Shown here: piece by piece, positions 20,832-33,783 of the stretch
Layout: every line of letters begins with the position of its first letter
Position numbering within the stretch: position 1 is the first letter of the stretch
Origin: Phymatolithon calcareum
Lineage: Eukaryota > Rhodophyta > Florideophyceae > Hapalidiales
Reading direction: 5' to 3'
Assembly: GCA_977006965.1 (NCBI GenBank)
Contig: OZ345360.1
Span: 3,038,001-3,102,000 of the forward strand
DNA length: 64,000 nucleotides
Program-made: the position numbers and the translations under genes
The notes under the pieces: generated by a model
The model's input: only the letters and a program-made list of their open reading frames with translations
Told to the model about the DNA's origin: nothing
The model's database searches: none

Positions 20832-22025
20832 ATACGATATATTACACTTTGCAATTGTTTTCGCAAAATGTATATTCACGCCGTGAGCATTTTTTCATGT
20901 TCTTTACAAGCGTGACGGGACGAACGGTTACTCGGCAAGCTCGCCACGCGAAAGTTTCGTGAGGACTAAAAGAACCATCGAACGTTTCTTTTTCCTGGGG
21001 TGTATTAACAGCGCTGATCTTCGTGCCCGCCATCTATAATATCATTCTCGCGAGGAAGAAATTCCACTACTTTTCTCAAGGATAGTTAATCTGGTTGAGT
21101 TCGAAGCAATCGAGCAAAACTTTCGCCTCCACCATTTCCCTATGGCAACGGCTATTGCGCGCATTGCCTAGCTAGAATATTACTTTCCTGCGTACATCTT
21201 GAGGAAAGGTTTTGGGGGAAATAGGCACATTTTGGGGTTCCAACTCCTTGAGGGAGCTGATTTGTTATTTGTCAACATATCAGCCCTAGGCACTGCTCCT
21301 ATTTTTCCACATCCTAAATGTCTATCTGGGAGAGTTTTGACAGTTACACTATACTTATTGATCGCTGTTGCTGGCATTTTGCGATCAAAGCAACATACAG
21401 CATTCATTACATTTTATGAAACAAGAGTATGATACGAAAAATATGAACAAATATTTCACAAGCGAAATTTTGCGAAATTTTCGCCAAGAACACGTGTCAC
21501 GAAGTTGCCAGAATACAGACTTCGCCGAACGCCTGACTTTCATTTGCTTTATTCTTAGAAAACCTTGGGAAATGCTCAATTTTGTAGAGAACGTTTGAAC
21601 TGCTCAATGAGATCTTGCGATCTATGCGAAAAAATCGAAAAATGCCTTCTATTTTCCAACCGTAAGTTGCCTCGAGAAATCGATAGTTTCGCGTTTTCGT
21701 GAAACGTTCGACTTTCGCTTACAACTTTGGCCAGGAATTTGAGCCTCTTTTACGCTTTTATTGCCAAAACGTGGTAGTTCAAGCATCAAATAGCAAAGTT
21801 TTGCAAAGAACGGTGACAGTGCAGCTCTTTTTCTGCAGACTTTCGCCTGGACAGAAACAGGAAAGCGAAACTTTCGATGGCCTGTTTTTTCGACGCGAAT
21901 GTTTCGCTTGACGATTTTACCGAGTAGACGTTTGGTTCTGTAACGTTCGTAATCGCAAAAAAAACGCTCACCGCACTGATATAGATTTTGGTACGCAAAA
22001 TGCAAATTACAATGTTTCGTATCAT
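20832..22025. mobile_element. Second non-autonomous element with ~170-bp terminal inverted repeats
   Basis: 20832-21000 and 21850-22025 form diverged inverted copies. Shared words include TGATACGA, GTGAGC followed by a T run, TACTCGG, GCGAAA, CCATCGAA and TTTCCTG. The ends differ from those of the element at 19974-20715. The ~850-bp interior has short frames without known domains. Confidence 0.6.
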
Positions 22026-22862
22026 ATCTAGCGCCACTCTGAAAAGAAAAGCTTCGTCACCTTACTATTCTAATATTTTCATTATTTACATCGATTTGCT
22101 GATTGCTGAAAAGTGGAGCTTTCTCTCAGAAATATTGACTTTTCAATACTTCTAAAGAGCTCTCAAATTTCGCCTAACGTGACACAATGAGTCATACTTT
22201 GGATGAGAAAACGACCGTAAACCTATCAGGATCCTCGATTACTGCGGTAGAAATATCTTCCTGAAACGTTGTGCGAAGTCGTAAAATCGTACACTAACCT
22301 TTTTTGGTAGTCGCATCAATATTTTTAGGAATTTGATTGTGTTTTTAGCGCGAAAAAAGGTACTGCGTTTACTCTTGACGTTTTTAGTTTTCAGATGCTT
22401 TTGACGCCAATCTCCTTACTCGGGGCAGTATCATAGCAATACTAAGCACATAAAATAAGTCTTTCCCAGTGTGCCGCGCCGCCTAACAATCAATCTAACA
22501 CTTGACCTATTGTTTGGTCCGTGGCCGGACCGGTTGGGAAATGGTGACTTCGGTCGTGGAAATTTCTGAAAGGTAAAATCGTAAATTGTGCAATCATGAT
22601 CTCACTCGTATGACACATTCGTTGCTGGCTGCATCTGTCCTGTTTTCTTAATTTTAGATTAGATATTTTGAATCATTATCCCATGTTGAATTGCTCCACG
22701 TGGAATTATGATCACCCCGCAAGATGTTCTAGGGTATATGTAGTTGAACCCTCGCATTTTCTGGGGACAAATTCTTCGTCTGCGTAAAAATAACTCGCCT
22801 CAAAACTCACACTCACATGCAGAACACTTTTACCCCTCATTTTTGGTACCCCTGGAAGGGCC
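22026..22862. other. Intergenic or eroded 5' part of the following retroelement
   Basis: No coding signal. It would hold the LTR and leader of the gag remnant starting at 22863, but I found no matching 3' LTR and cannot define it. Confidence 0.35.
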
Positions 22863-24583
22863 ATGGCGCCTCCGAATGAGCTTCCGGTCTACGACGGCGA
22901 CACCGATGCTCGAAAATTCTTCTTTCTATTCGAAAATATCCACCACAAAGAAGCTTCTCTCGACGAGAAATCCGTAAGAATTTTTTAGTACTTGATCGGC
23001 AAAGCGTTTGAACTCTACTGGGACAAGTTTGCGTTGAAGCCTAGCTTCTCCCCAGTCCAAGAACTATCCTGTGGTTAAGGTCGCCATTCTCTCCGATTTT
23101 GCCTCTCGTCGTTCTCAAGAATCTATTGCGCGCGAAGCTGTTACTCTGAACTACATTGGAGGGGTCATCCACGCGTTCATGAACAAGCCAGAGAAGCTCT
23201 ACCGCGAAGCCAGCTTTAACGAGTCTGCTATGTGCGTTACGTTTCGAGATGCCATCTCGATGAATAAACATCTCTTCCTGTTTGTGCTGTTGCGGGGTTC
23301 CTCAAAGTTTGCCGAAATAGCTATGCAGAAGGCGAGAAGCATATTTACAAAGCCTAACATCTGGCCAATACTGCCAACCTCTCGTTTGATCCGGGATCGA
23401 ATTATACGTTCCAGACAGAACCCGAGAAGAAGATCAATGAGCTGTGTGAGCAGATGAACTAGCTCACTTTTGCTATATCGCAGGAGAGGGAAACTGTCCA
23501 GCCTCGTGGTCGTCCCAAGACTTGCAGCTATTGCAAGGAAGAGGGGCACGTGTCAACTCAGTGCAAAGATAATCCCATGAGGGACACGAAGTGTCCCTTC
23601 TTTAAGAAGATGGGCCATAGCGGGGTCGCTTACTACTCCAAACAACACCACGGTATTTACTAGACCATCGCTCGACAGCAGCAAGCACGGCCGGCTCCTG
23701 CGAATGCCAATGTCTTAGCGCTCGATGTGGATGATCATGCAGGACCTGAAGAATTCAAAATGGAAGCACCACGGTGAAACGTACAGCTGATGGCCAACTA
23801 GAGCCAAAAAATCCTCGTCGGGGGGATGAAGAAGAGCTATGGAAGTTTCTCGCCCCCGGTTCTTGGGCCGACCACACAGAAGAAAACACGATACTGACTG
23901 GTCAAGAAGACGAATAAAACGTCTACTCGGAAACCGGCAAAGAACACCGTAGCTAAAGAGCTGGGAAGGCGCGTGGAGAAGTACGACTTGATCACGAACC
24001 TTCCGCAGTGTCAAAAAATATTTTTCTTTGGCCAACTACTTCGCAGGGACGCAAAAGAGGCCAGAGGAGACCTTCAAAAATCTCTTGCGCGTCCTGGGAA
24101 GGCAAAGAAAGCCGCTAATATTCCCATTATCGATACCTCTGACTTGGTGGCTCCTGCATGGAAATGCTAGAGCCAAGCACAATCTCCTCTATGAACCACG
24201 TGGTCTCCGCACAACCGATGACGAAGAGTTCACGTCAGAATCGGAGAGAAAATCGACTACCAGTTCTGACTCTGGCTCTGACTCTGGAAATGACTTCGAC
24301 CATGGCGCCGGTCAGGATGCCGACGACGAAGGCTTTGTCCTCGCCCTGAGGGAAATGGACCACGAGAAACACGAGCCCATAATTGCAACTGTCACTGATC
24401 GGAAGACAGTCCAACTTGATAGTGAGTCCAGGGATAAGCTCTTCGCCATGCCTGAGACCCATGACGTCGTCGCTGAGTCGCTCAATGACCTCCGGCCATC
24501 CACCTATATTATTCCCACTACACACTCGTTCTCCCTTGCCTACAAGAACCAATTCTCAATACTTTTCCCTGCGCCAGCGTAGT
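22863..24583 (+). pseudogene. LTR-retrotransposon gag-protease remnant
   Basis: The ATG at 22863 opens MAPPNELPVYDGDTDARKFF and then FENIHHKEASLDEKSVRIF, the usual start of a Ty3-type capsid, broken by TAG. A shifted frame continues to 23457. At 23511-23560 comes TCSYCKEEGHVSTQCKDNP, a perfect CCHC knuckle (C-x2-C-x4-H-x4-C), followed by a degenerate second knuckle. Around 23970-24030 another frame gives KYDLITNLPQCQKIFFFGQL, similar to segments between gag and protease in some Ty3 polyproteins. An acidic region follows (to 24582). No reverse transcriptase follows. Multiple stops and frameshifts show a dead copy. Confidence 0.6.
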
Positions 24584-24591
24584 AATATACA

Positions 24592-25190
24592 CGGTATCCA
24601 CCTCACTAACAGCTTACCGTTGCAATGTCATCATAAACGGCGCATAACGTTTCTTACATATTGCGCTCATTACATCATCCGCATCACGAAGTGCCCAGTG
24701 AAATGCGATCGTGTCATGACATGTCCATTGCCTCCGTTTCACATACATTCAAAAATATGTTAAACACAATTTCATTTCCACCTCACCTTTTCGTTGCACA
24801 TCCTCGCGCTCGCACACTGCAATTCAGGAGTTCGTTACGTTCTCGTTACACTTGGCGTCGGAAACATCATAGCTTGTGATACAGGGTCCTTGTATACACG
24901 GAGATGTCTATGCATCCACGTATCGTAAACTACTTCCGTTCCATGCGATCACCTACTTTTGACTTCCTTCCACCACCCACACGGTGCTGCTCCTCCTCAG
25001 GAACGAGAATTTGCCCTGATCCAGCGTTATAAAATAGAAAATAGCCACCACTCCATTACAATGTCATCAGCAACGGCGCATAACGTTTCTTTGAGACTGT
25101 ACTGATTACATCATCTGTGTCACGCAGTGCCCCGTGAAAGTAAAAAGTGTCTTGACAGGTCACCTACCTCACTTTCATATCATCTAAGGG
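24592..25190 (+). repeat. Diverged direct repeat pair (24592-24740 and 25040-25190)
   Basis: Both copies contain CAATGTCATCA, ACGGCGCATAACGTTTCTT and ATTACATCATC in the same order and spacing, separated by about 450 bp. They could be LTR relics or a tandem duplication. No gene is visible in the rest of 24584-25463. Confidence 0.6.
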
Positions 25191-25463
25191 TAATCATCTG
25201 CACTGTACATACTTTGCATTTGAAAAAAACCCATACTTATAAAACGGTAACTCTGCACTTCCACACCTTTGAACGCACAGGCACTCTGTGCAACATGCAG
25301 TTAAAACTCTTTACTTTAAGAAAACATACAATATCATTATAAAAGGAAACATAAAATAAGGTTCGAACTTATATTAAACTGTACGAAAATGAAACTCTCC
25401 TAGTCTATATATTCTGCAATCGATCACCTACAGCCACCCAACCGGCCCGGCTACATGCAAGAC

Positions 25464-28400
25464 ATGAAAATGAATGAAAATGAATGAAAATGAATGAAAA
25501 TGAATGAAAATGAATGAAAATGAATGAAAATGAATGAAAATGAATGAAAATGAATGAAAATGAATGAAAATGAATGAAAATGAATGAAAATGAATGAAAA
25601 TGAATGAAAATGAATGAAAATGAATGAAAATGAATGAAAATGAATGAAAATGAATGAAAATGAATGAAAATGAATGAAAATGAATGAAAATGAATGAAAA
25701 TGAATGAAAATGAATGAAAATGAATGAAAATGAATGAAAATGAATGAAAATGAATGAAAATGAATGAAAATGAATGAAAATGAATGAAAATGAATGAAAA
25801 TGAATGAAAATGAATGAAAATGAATGAAAATGAATGAAAATGAATGAAAATGAATGAAAATGAATGAAAATGAATGAAAATGAATGAAAATGAATGAAAA
25901 TGAATGAAAATGAATGAAAATGAATGAAAATGAATGAAAATGAATGAAAATGAATGAAAATGAATGAAAATGAATGAAAATGAATGAAAATGAATGAAAA
26001 TGAATGAAAATGAATGAAAATGAATGAAAATGAATGAAAATGAATGAAAATGAATGAAAATGAATGAAAATGAATGAAAATGAATGAAAATGAATGAAAA
26101 TGAATGAAAATGAATGAAAATGAATGAAAATGAATGAAAATGAATGAAAATGAATGAAAATGAATGAAAATGAATGAAAATGAATGAAAATGAATGAAAA
26201 TGAATGAAAATGAATGAAAATGAATGAAAATGAATGAAAATGAATGAAAATGAATGAAAATGAATGAAAATGAATGAAAATGAATGAAAATGAATGAAAA
26301 TGAATGAAAATGAATGAAAATGAATGAAAATGAATGAAAATGAATGAAAATGAATGAAAATGAATGAAAATGAATGAAAATGAATGAAAATGAATGAAAA
26401 TGAATGAAAATGAATGAAAATGAATGAAAATGAATGAAAATGAATGAAAATGAATGAAAATGAATGAAAATGAATGAAAATGAATGAAAATGAATGAAAA
26501 TGAATGAAAATGAATGAAAATGAATGAAAATGAATGAAAATGAATGAAAATGAATGAAAATGAATGAAAATGAATGAAAATGAATGAAAATGAATGAAAA
26601 TGAATGAAAATGAATGAAAATGAATGAAAATGAATGAAAATGAATGAAAATGAATGAAAATGAATGAAAATGAATGAAAATGAATGAAAATGAATGAAAA
26701 TGAATGAAAATGAATGAAAATGAATGAAAATGAATGAAAATGAATGAAAATGAATGAAAATGAATGAAAATGAATGAAAATGAATGAAAATGAATGAAAA
26801 TGAATGAAAATGAATGAAAATGAATGAAAATGAATGAAAATGAATGAAAATGAATGAAAATGAATGAAAATGAATGAAAATGAATGAAAATGAATGAAAA
26901 TGAATGAAAATGAATGAAAATGAATGAAAATGAATGAAAATGAATGAAAATGAATGAAAATGAATGAAAATGAATGAAAATGAATGAAAATGAATGAAAA
27001 TGAATGAAAATGAATGAAAATGAATGAAAATGAATGAAAATGAATGAAAATGAATGAAAATGAATGAAAATGAATGAAAATGAATGAAAATGAATGAAAA
27101 TGAATGAAAATGAATGAAAATGAATGAAAATGAATGAAAATGAATGAAAATGAATGAAAATGAATGAAAATGAATGAAAATGAATGAAAATGAATGAAAA
27201 TGAATGAAAATGAATGAAAATGAATGAAAATGAATGAAAATGAATGAAAATGAATGAAAATGAATGAAAATGAATGAAAATGAATGAAAATGAATGAAAA
27301 TGAATGAAAATGAATGAAAATGAATGAAAATGAATGAAAATGAATGAAAAATGAAAATGAATGAAAATGAATGAAAATGAATGAAAATGAATGAAAATGA
27401 ATGAAAATGAATGAAAATGAATGAAAATGAATGAAAATGAATGAAAATGAATGAAAATGAATGAAAATGAATGAAAATGAATGAAAATGAATGAAAATGA
27501 ATGAAAATGAATGAAAATGAATGAAAATGAATGAAAATGAATGAAAATGAATGAAAATGAATGAAAATGAATGAAAATGAATGAAAATGAATGAAAATGA
27601 ATGAAAATGAATGAAAATGAATGAAAATGAATGAAAATGAATGAAAATGAATGAAAATGAATGAAAATGAATGAAAATGAATGAAAATGAATGAAAATGA
27701 ATGAAAATGAATGAAAATGAATGAAAATGAATGAAAATGAATGAAAATGAATGAAAATGAATGAAAATGAATGAAAATGAATGAAAATGAATGAAAATGA
27801 ATGAAAATGAATGAAAATGAATGAAAATGAATGAAAATGAATGAAAATGAATGAAAATGAATGAAAATGAATGAAAATGAATGAAAATGAATGAAAATGA
27901 ATGAAAATGAATGAAAATGAATGAAAATGAATGAAAATGAATGAAAATGAATGAAAATGAATGAAAATGAATGAAAATGAATGAAAATGAATGAAAATGA
28001 ATGAAAATGAATGAAAATGAATGAAAATGAATGAAAATGAATGAAAATGAATGAAAATGAATGAAAATGAATGAAAATGAATGAAAATGAATGAAAATGA
28101 ATGAAAATGAATGAAAATGAATGAAAATGAATGAAAATGAATGAAAATGAATGAAAATGAATGAAAATGAATGAAAATGAATGAAAATGAATGAAAATGA
28201 ATGAAAATGAATGAAAATGAATGAAAATGAATGAAAATGAATGAAAATGAATGAAAATGAATGAAAATGAATGAAAATGAATGAAAATGAATGAAAATGA
28301 ATGAAAATGAATGAAAATGAATGAAAATGAATGAAAATGAATGAAAATGAATGAAAATGAATGAAAATGAATGAAAATGAATGAAAATGAATGAAAATGA

Positions 28401-29531
28401 ATGAAAATGAATGAAAATGAATGAAAATGAATGAAAATGAATGAAAATGAATGAAAATGAATGAAAATGAATGAAAATGAATGAAAATGAATGAAAATGA
28501 ATGAAAATGAATGAAAATGAATGAAAATGAATGAAAATGAATGAAAATGAATGAAAATGAATGAAAATGAATGAAAATGAATGAAAATGAATGAAAATGA
28601 ATGAAAATGAATGAAAATGAATGAAAATGAATGAAAATGAATGAAAATGAATGAAAATGAATGAAAATGAATGAAAATGAATGAAAATGAATGAAAATGA
28701 ATGAAAATGAATGAAAATGAATGAAAATGAATGAAAATGAATGAAAATGAATGAAAATGAATGAAAATGAATGAAAATGAATGAAAATGAATGAAAATGA
28801 ATGAAAATGAATGAAAATGAATGAAAATGAATGAAAATGAATGAAAATGAATGAAAATGAATGAAAATGAATGAAAATGAATGAAAATGAATGAAAATGA
28901 ATGAAAATGAATGAAAATGAATGAAAATGAATGAAAATGAATGAAAATGAATGAAATGAATGAAAATGAATGAAAATGAATGAAAATGAATGAAAATGAA
29001 TGAAAATGAATGAAAATGAATGAAAATGAATGAAAATGAATGAAAATGAATGAAAATGAATGAAAATGAATGAAAATGAATGAAAATGAATGAAAATGAA
29101 TGAAAATGAATGAAAATGAATGAAAATGAATGAAAATGAATGAAAATGAATGAAAATGAATGAAAATGAATGAAAATGAATGAAAATGAATGAAAATGAA
29201 TGAAAATGAATGAAAATGAATGAAAATGAATGAAAATGAATGAAAATGAATGAAAATGAATGAAAATGAATGAAAATGAATGAAAATGAATGAAAATGAA
29301 TGAAAATGAATGAAAATGAATGAAAATGAATGAAAATGAATGAAAATGAATGAAAATGAATGAAAATGAATGAAAATGAATGAAAATGAATGAAAATGAA
29401 TGAAAATGAATGAAAATGAATGAAAATGAATGAAAATGAATGAAAATGAATGAAAATGAATGAAAATGAATGAAAATGAATGAAAATGAATGAAAATGAA
29501 TGAAAATGAATGAAAATGAATGAAAATGAAT
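25464..29531. repeat. 4.07-kb tandem array of the decamer TGAATGAAAA (~406 copies)
   Basis: The unit repeats almost without change for 4,068 bp. I saw only two irregular units: a 3-bp loss near 27350 and a one-base shortening near 28955. The period of 10 is not a multiple of 3, and the minus-strand unit TTTTCATTCA has no stop in any phase, so all three minus frames are open and give the same decapeptide FSFIFIHFHS. On the plus strand TGA recurs in every frame. This is a satellite/minisatellite; the long minus-strand frames (1384-1464 codons) are a consequence of the repeat and not a gene. Confidence 0.97.
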
Positions 29532-32500
29532 AATGAGATTGTGGTTTTTTGCTGTAAGATCTGGAACCGGGTCGGATGCCACAAAAGAGATGCAACCGAG
29601 CGCGTGCCGTGCAGCATACGTGGAGGAAGAAGTACCCGCTGTTGTGATGGATCTTTGGACGGATGTTGGTGACTGTGAAGACCCGCGATGTCGTCGTCGT
29701 TGCTATTAGAACTTCCGTGAGTGTATTGGATGTCCTGGGCAAAGCAGAAGCGATTTATTCCCGTCGTGTGAAGCAATTCGTGACGAGCTGGAAGGAGATA
29801 TCCGCTGCTTGTGGGCAATGAGATTGTAGCGCACGAACTCAGCACTAAAAATTAGAAGCGAGATGCAACTCTTATTAATTGGATGATGGAGACTGCGCAT
29901 TAATTCCTGTATACGTAGGTCCACGTTTGAAAATACGATAGTGATACAAATATGGCCCCTACGTTAGCAAAATCGGCCTGCTTTTTGCCATATAGCTCCT
30001 AAACGCGTAGAGCAATTCGAAAAGGGATCGCTGAGTCGCGGTCATATCAAGCCTCCGCTCTGTACAAAATTGCACGGATGTCTTATCCATTTCTTAAAAC
30101 AGGGGATAATAGTGCACCTTGAAACTGTGCTGTTGGCCTGGCCTCAACACGAAGCCCTTTCTATACACATTTCATTACTACATATTGCGTGCATTTAAAG
30201 CGGGGTTCAGTATCACCGCGAGGGGAAGTAGCAGCCAAGCTACCATCCATTCTCTTCTTCGAAAGCTGCGCTGGGGAGGTTGTCTTCTGGCAATATGTAC
30301 ATATTCTTTTCAAATGTACTGAATCTCTGAAGATACTCTTGGGTGCTTCTTGCGAAGATCTTTTGTGACGACAAGTGCAATTTATCTCTCCTCTCCCTTC
30401 TCTACATATCTATGCCATCTTCAATCCTTTCCACCGCAGACAGCCGTGGCGCGAGTATTGAAAATCTTGAAGCAAAGCGATCGGTCTAAATTGCGAGCAA
30501 GAATTAAGGCTCACTTGGTGTAAGCGCCGGATACGAAGATGAAGCCGCTACACTCGGATTTTTTTAGTTTATCGGAATGCGAAAGTTCTAAAACAGGACG
30601 TTCACGGAATACTTGATAACAGCCATGTCGATTTTCATGCGAACGACAGAGCTGAGGTACAGAAATCCGACGCTTGTACCGTCCAGGTTGCGCGCAGTGG
30701 AAATTTCGGCATAGCCGGTGCTTTTCTGAGCCTCGTTCAACTTACTACTCGTCGAGTAGGCTGGCAAGGTTCCTCAGATGCACCGTGCTGATGTGATCAG
30801 AGAGGTAGTGCTTGGAATATGTCAATGCTTGTTTGCATAGAACGAAGTATCAGAAAATTTTGATACCATGTCGACAATGGTAAGTTTTTCGCGGCTGCTA
30901 GTCTGCGCAGCTGACACGAGTCTTTCCTACGTGTCAATGAACAGCGTGCAGGTGTGCAGGCTAAGCTCGACAGTTCTGCAGGGCCCATTTCTTCTGCTGA
31001 ATAAGAACGCTATAAAGCGTTGGAAGCATGACGACGGGCCAGGTGCAGACAAAACTGGCATGGACGACGCAGAGGCGCGATTTGTACTTCATCGTGTCTC
31101 TTCGGGACCAGACAGGGCGGTGTATGAAAAAGACTTTTCTCTCCGCCTTTGATGCAAACTACTCAAGAAGAACCTGTTTCCTCTGTCGCACAGTTTGACC
31201 CAAAGGAGAAGAGCCCTGCTCGTGGAAAACTTCTACATTTTAGACCACATTCTCAATAGAAAATGTAAGCGTTTTTGTCACAAGAACTGCTCCACACTTC
31301 TTGGTTTCAAACAGTCCCGAGGAGGGCCAGATTCTTCTGGAAGAATGCAATTAAGACGCAGCTATTGGAAGCATTCAAGTCACAATTGCGTGATCTCGAA
31401 AACTTTCCCCCAGCAACAGTTAGGAACCGCATGATTGACTTCCTCTGTAGTTGAAAAGGTTCTATCACAGTCATTAACTACATACAAATGAGTCCACAGA
31501 CAATTTTCCATTCTCAAGTGGTTGCGTTGAATGTTTCTGAGAAGAATGGTTGCGCGTCGCGCGGGCAGTAATTTTGTCATCAGCGTAACACAGTGGGTTC
31601 CATATTAATCCTTCACACATAGATCTGCGGCCTAAATGTTCTAGAAATAAATTGCAGGAAGCTTAACGGTGGTAATAGAGAATGAATTTGTTTCAAATTT
31701 TATAAATATGAACTTTTGACCTCCAAATTTTAATTTTTGGAAAAGCTATTTGGAAATCGTATATCAGAGCCCCTCTGCTCCAGAAATCTTGAGGTAGTGT
31801 TGCAAGCTGTGCCAAGCAGAAGGAAAACGTTTCCCGGTTATTCGTCTAAGGGGTTGTCCGGTGGTCTTCCGGGAATAGAAATCTTCTCTTCCTCGGTACT
31901 ATGGGGGAGAGAAAGTGCAAAGGTCCGCGTCACGGGTCTCAAAAGGAAGGTCTTACCCATTCTGTCGTGTTAGGTGACGGATCTGCGAGCGCGACATTAG
32001 GACGGCCTGTTGAGAAGAGAAAATGTTCGGTTCATCTCAAGCGAGCGCCAAAACACCATACCCAGAGCGTACCTCTGCGCAAGCGGGTAGATGGTACACT
32101 AAAATTCCTAGCCCTGCCAAAAAATTGGGAAATATGATTTTTAAATTTGATAAGCCTTCAGGTGCAGAAAATTTTGAAAATTTAAACACCAAAATCTTAT
32201 TTTTTATATTTAATTTTCAAGGGTAGTTTCGGTTGTGTGCCTTGCCTATTTATTTTTTGTGTGATTAGTAACTCTCCTTCATATTTCTCTTACATAATTC
32301 AAAATCTAATTTCCTTGCTACAAGTCAATCCTCTTCTTTGTGATAATAAAACATCACTTAAACTTTCGTGTTTCCTCAACAGTTGCGCACAATTGCTTGT
32401 CATGGATATAAACAATCGTCTGGAGGCTATCTCGTCCGTTTTTGAGAGATCTTTCATGCGGAAAGCCAAAAAAAGCGTCTTGCTTATGAAGTATCAATGT

Positions 32501-33783
32501 CTCCATTTACTGTATATCAATTTTCTTCTCCGCACTTTGGAGTGTCGTCACGTACTTCCCCCACAGTGTGTTTCAGAACCGTGACTCTCATGAGCACCAC
32601 GAGAGGTGTGGAAGAGGGAGCTTCTCGATCGAGGCGGTGGACTCTGCTCTACGACGGCTTGGACGGCTGTACCAGAAGATTGAATCTCTAATTCCGGATT
32701 GGAGACGTTAGCGACATATTTTCCGGGTGGTCACCTGGAAAATGAACTTGAGGGACGATTTTTATCTTGAGGACTTTGTGTCTGAACCGGAGAAATAGCG
32801 GGCAGAGATTGTGGCGATTTGCCAGGAACCTGGAATGCAGGCTTTGCGAAAGTATCGCTATGTTGTTCTACCGGCAGGCTTCGAGCTGCGGATAAGTTAA
32901 ATGTGCAGAAGGACAAGGAGCAGTTTTCATTCAAGTAAATACTTTTGAATTTTTATGCACGTCAGTATTGTGATACGCTCTGTTCATTACCCCTTTGCAT
33001 TGTAATTTTTTGTTTCTCCTCTTACCGTGAATGAGAAAGGTGGAGCGGAGTAAGTTTTCAAGCGAAGCAAAAAAGCAAGTGTTAGCAATGGATATAAAAC
33101 TGTTGGTCAAAGACGCATTGAGAGACAAAGCTCTCAGACAGATCTTGTCTGGGAATGTCGGTTAAGTGCTTCAGAACATCTCTTACTCTTTACTATATTG
33201 GATAAGAGGAAGATGGAAGTAGAATGAATAGTTGTTCAAAATAAATTAGCACGTCGATCAAAATTCAAAGGCAAAGATGGAGTACATGTAAGAGAAAAAA
33301 TGTTCCAGACTTGGAATCACGCCCAGTACTTGACGGCAGTCGTTTTCCTGAATCTTGCATATCCGGGAAACCACAAAAAACAGTAGAAATGAGCAAACTA
33401 CAGATAAAACTCAATAATAGATTTAGACATTCGAAACGGATACATTGTGCACTTGGACATAGCAAGATGCGCGGGAACCGACACTATAGCGTTGATAGTA
33501 TGCGACCTTTGAGAATACAGTAGTAACGCAAACTGCTACACCCTGCTGAGAACCAGGAAGTGAGGGCCGGTATTAACAGGGAATGCCACGATGACTTGCA
33601 TGCTGGATAGTGACAGAAACAGTATGTTTTCAAGATCGATAGGAAGGGTTGCCGAGCGAATTCATGAAGTTTTGTGATCATGAGTAGCTGTTAAGCACCA
33701 ATGCCTATCAGAATATTTGCAATATAAAATTGAGAGCCTGCATCAGAGTGAGTTGCGAAAGCCACGAAAATGAGAAGAAGCGG
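29532..33783. other. Unrecognised stretch, no supported gene
   Basis: Short frames on both strands only, with no family motif, splice-supported gene, RNA gene or clear repeat. The minus-strand frame running into the decamer array from 29845 is an artefact of the stop-free repeat. Confidence 0.4.

Noticed and set aside
25464-29531. CRISPR array or telomere
   Set aside because: There are no spacers. The unit is not a known telomere type, and the array is internal to unique sequence.
25405-29845. Giant open reading frames (1384-1464 codons) on the minus strand
   Set aside because: They arise because the decamer repeat has no stop in any minus-strand phase; all three frames are equally open and give the same peptide repeat.
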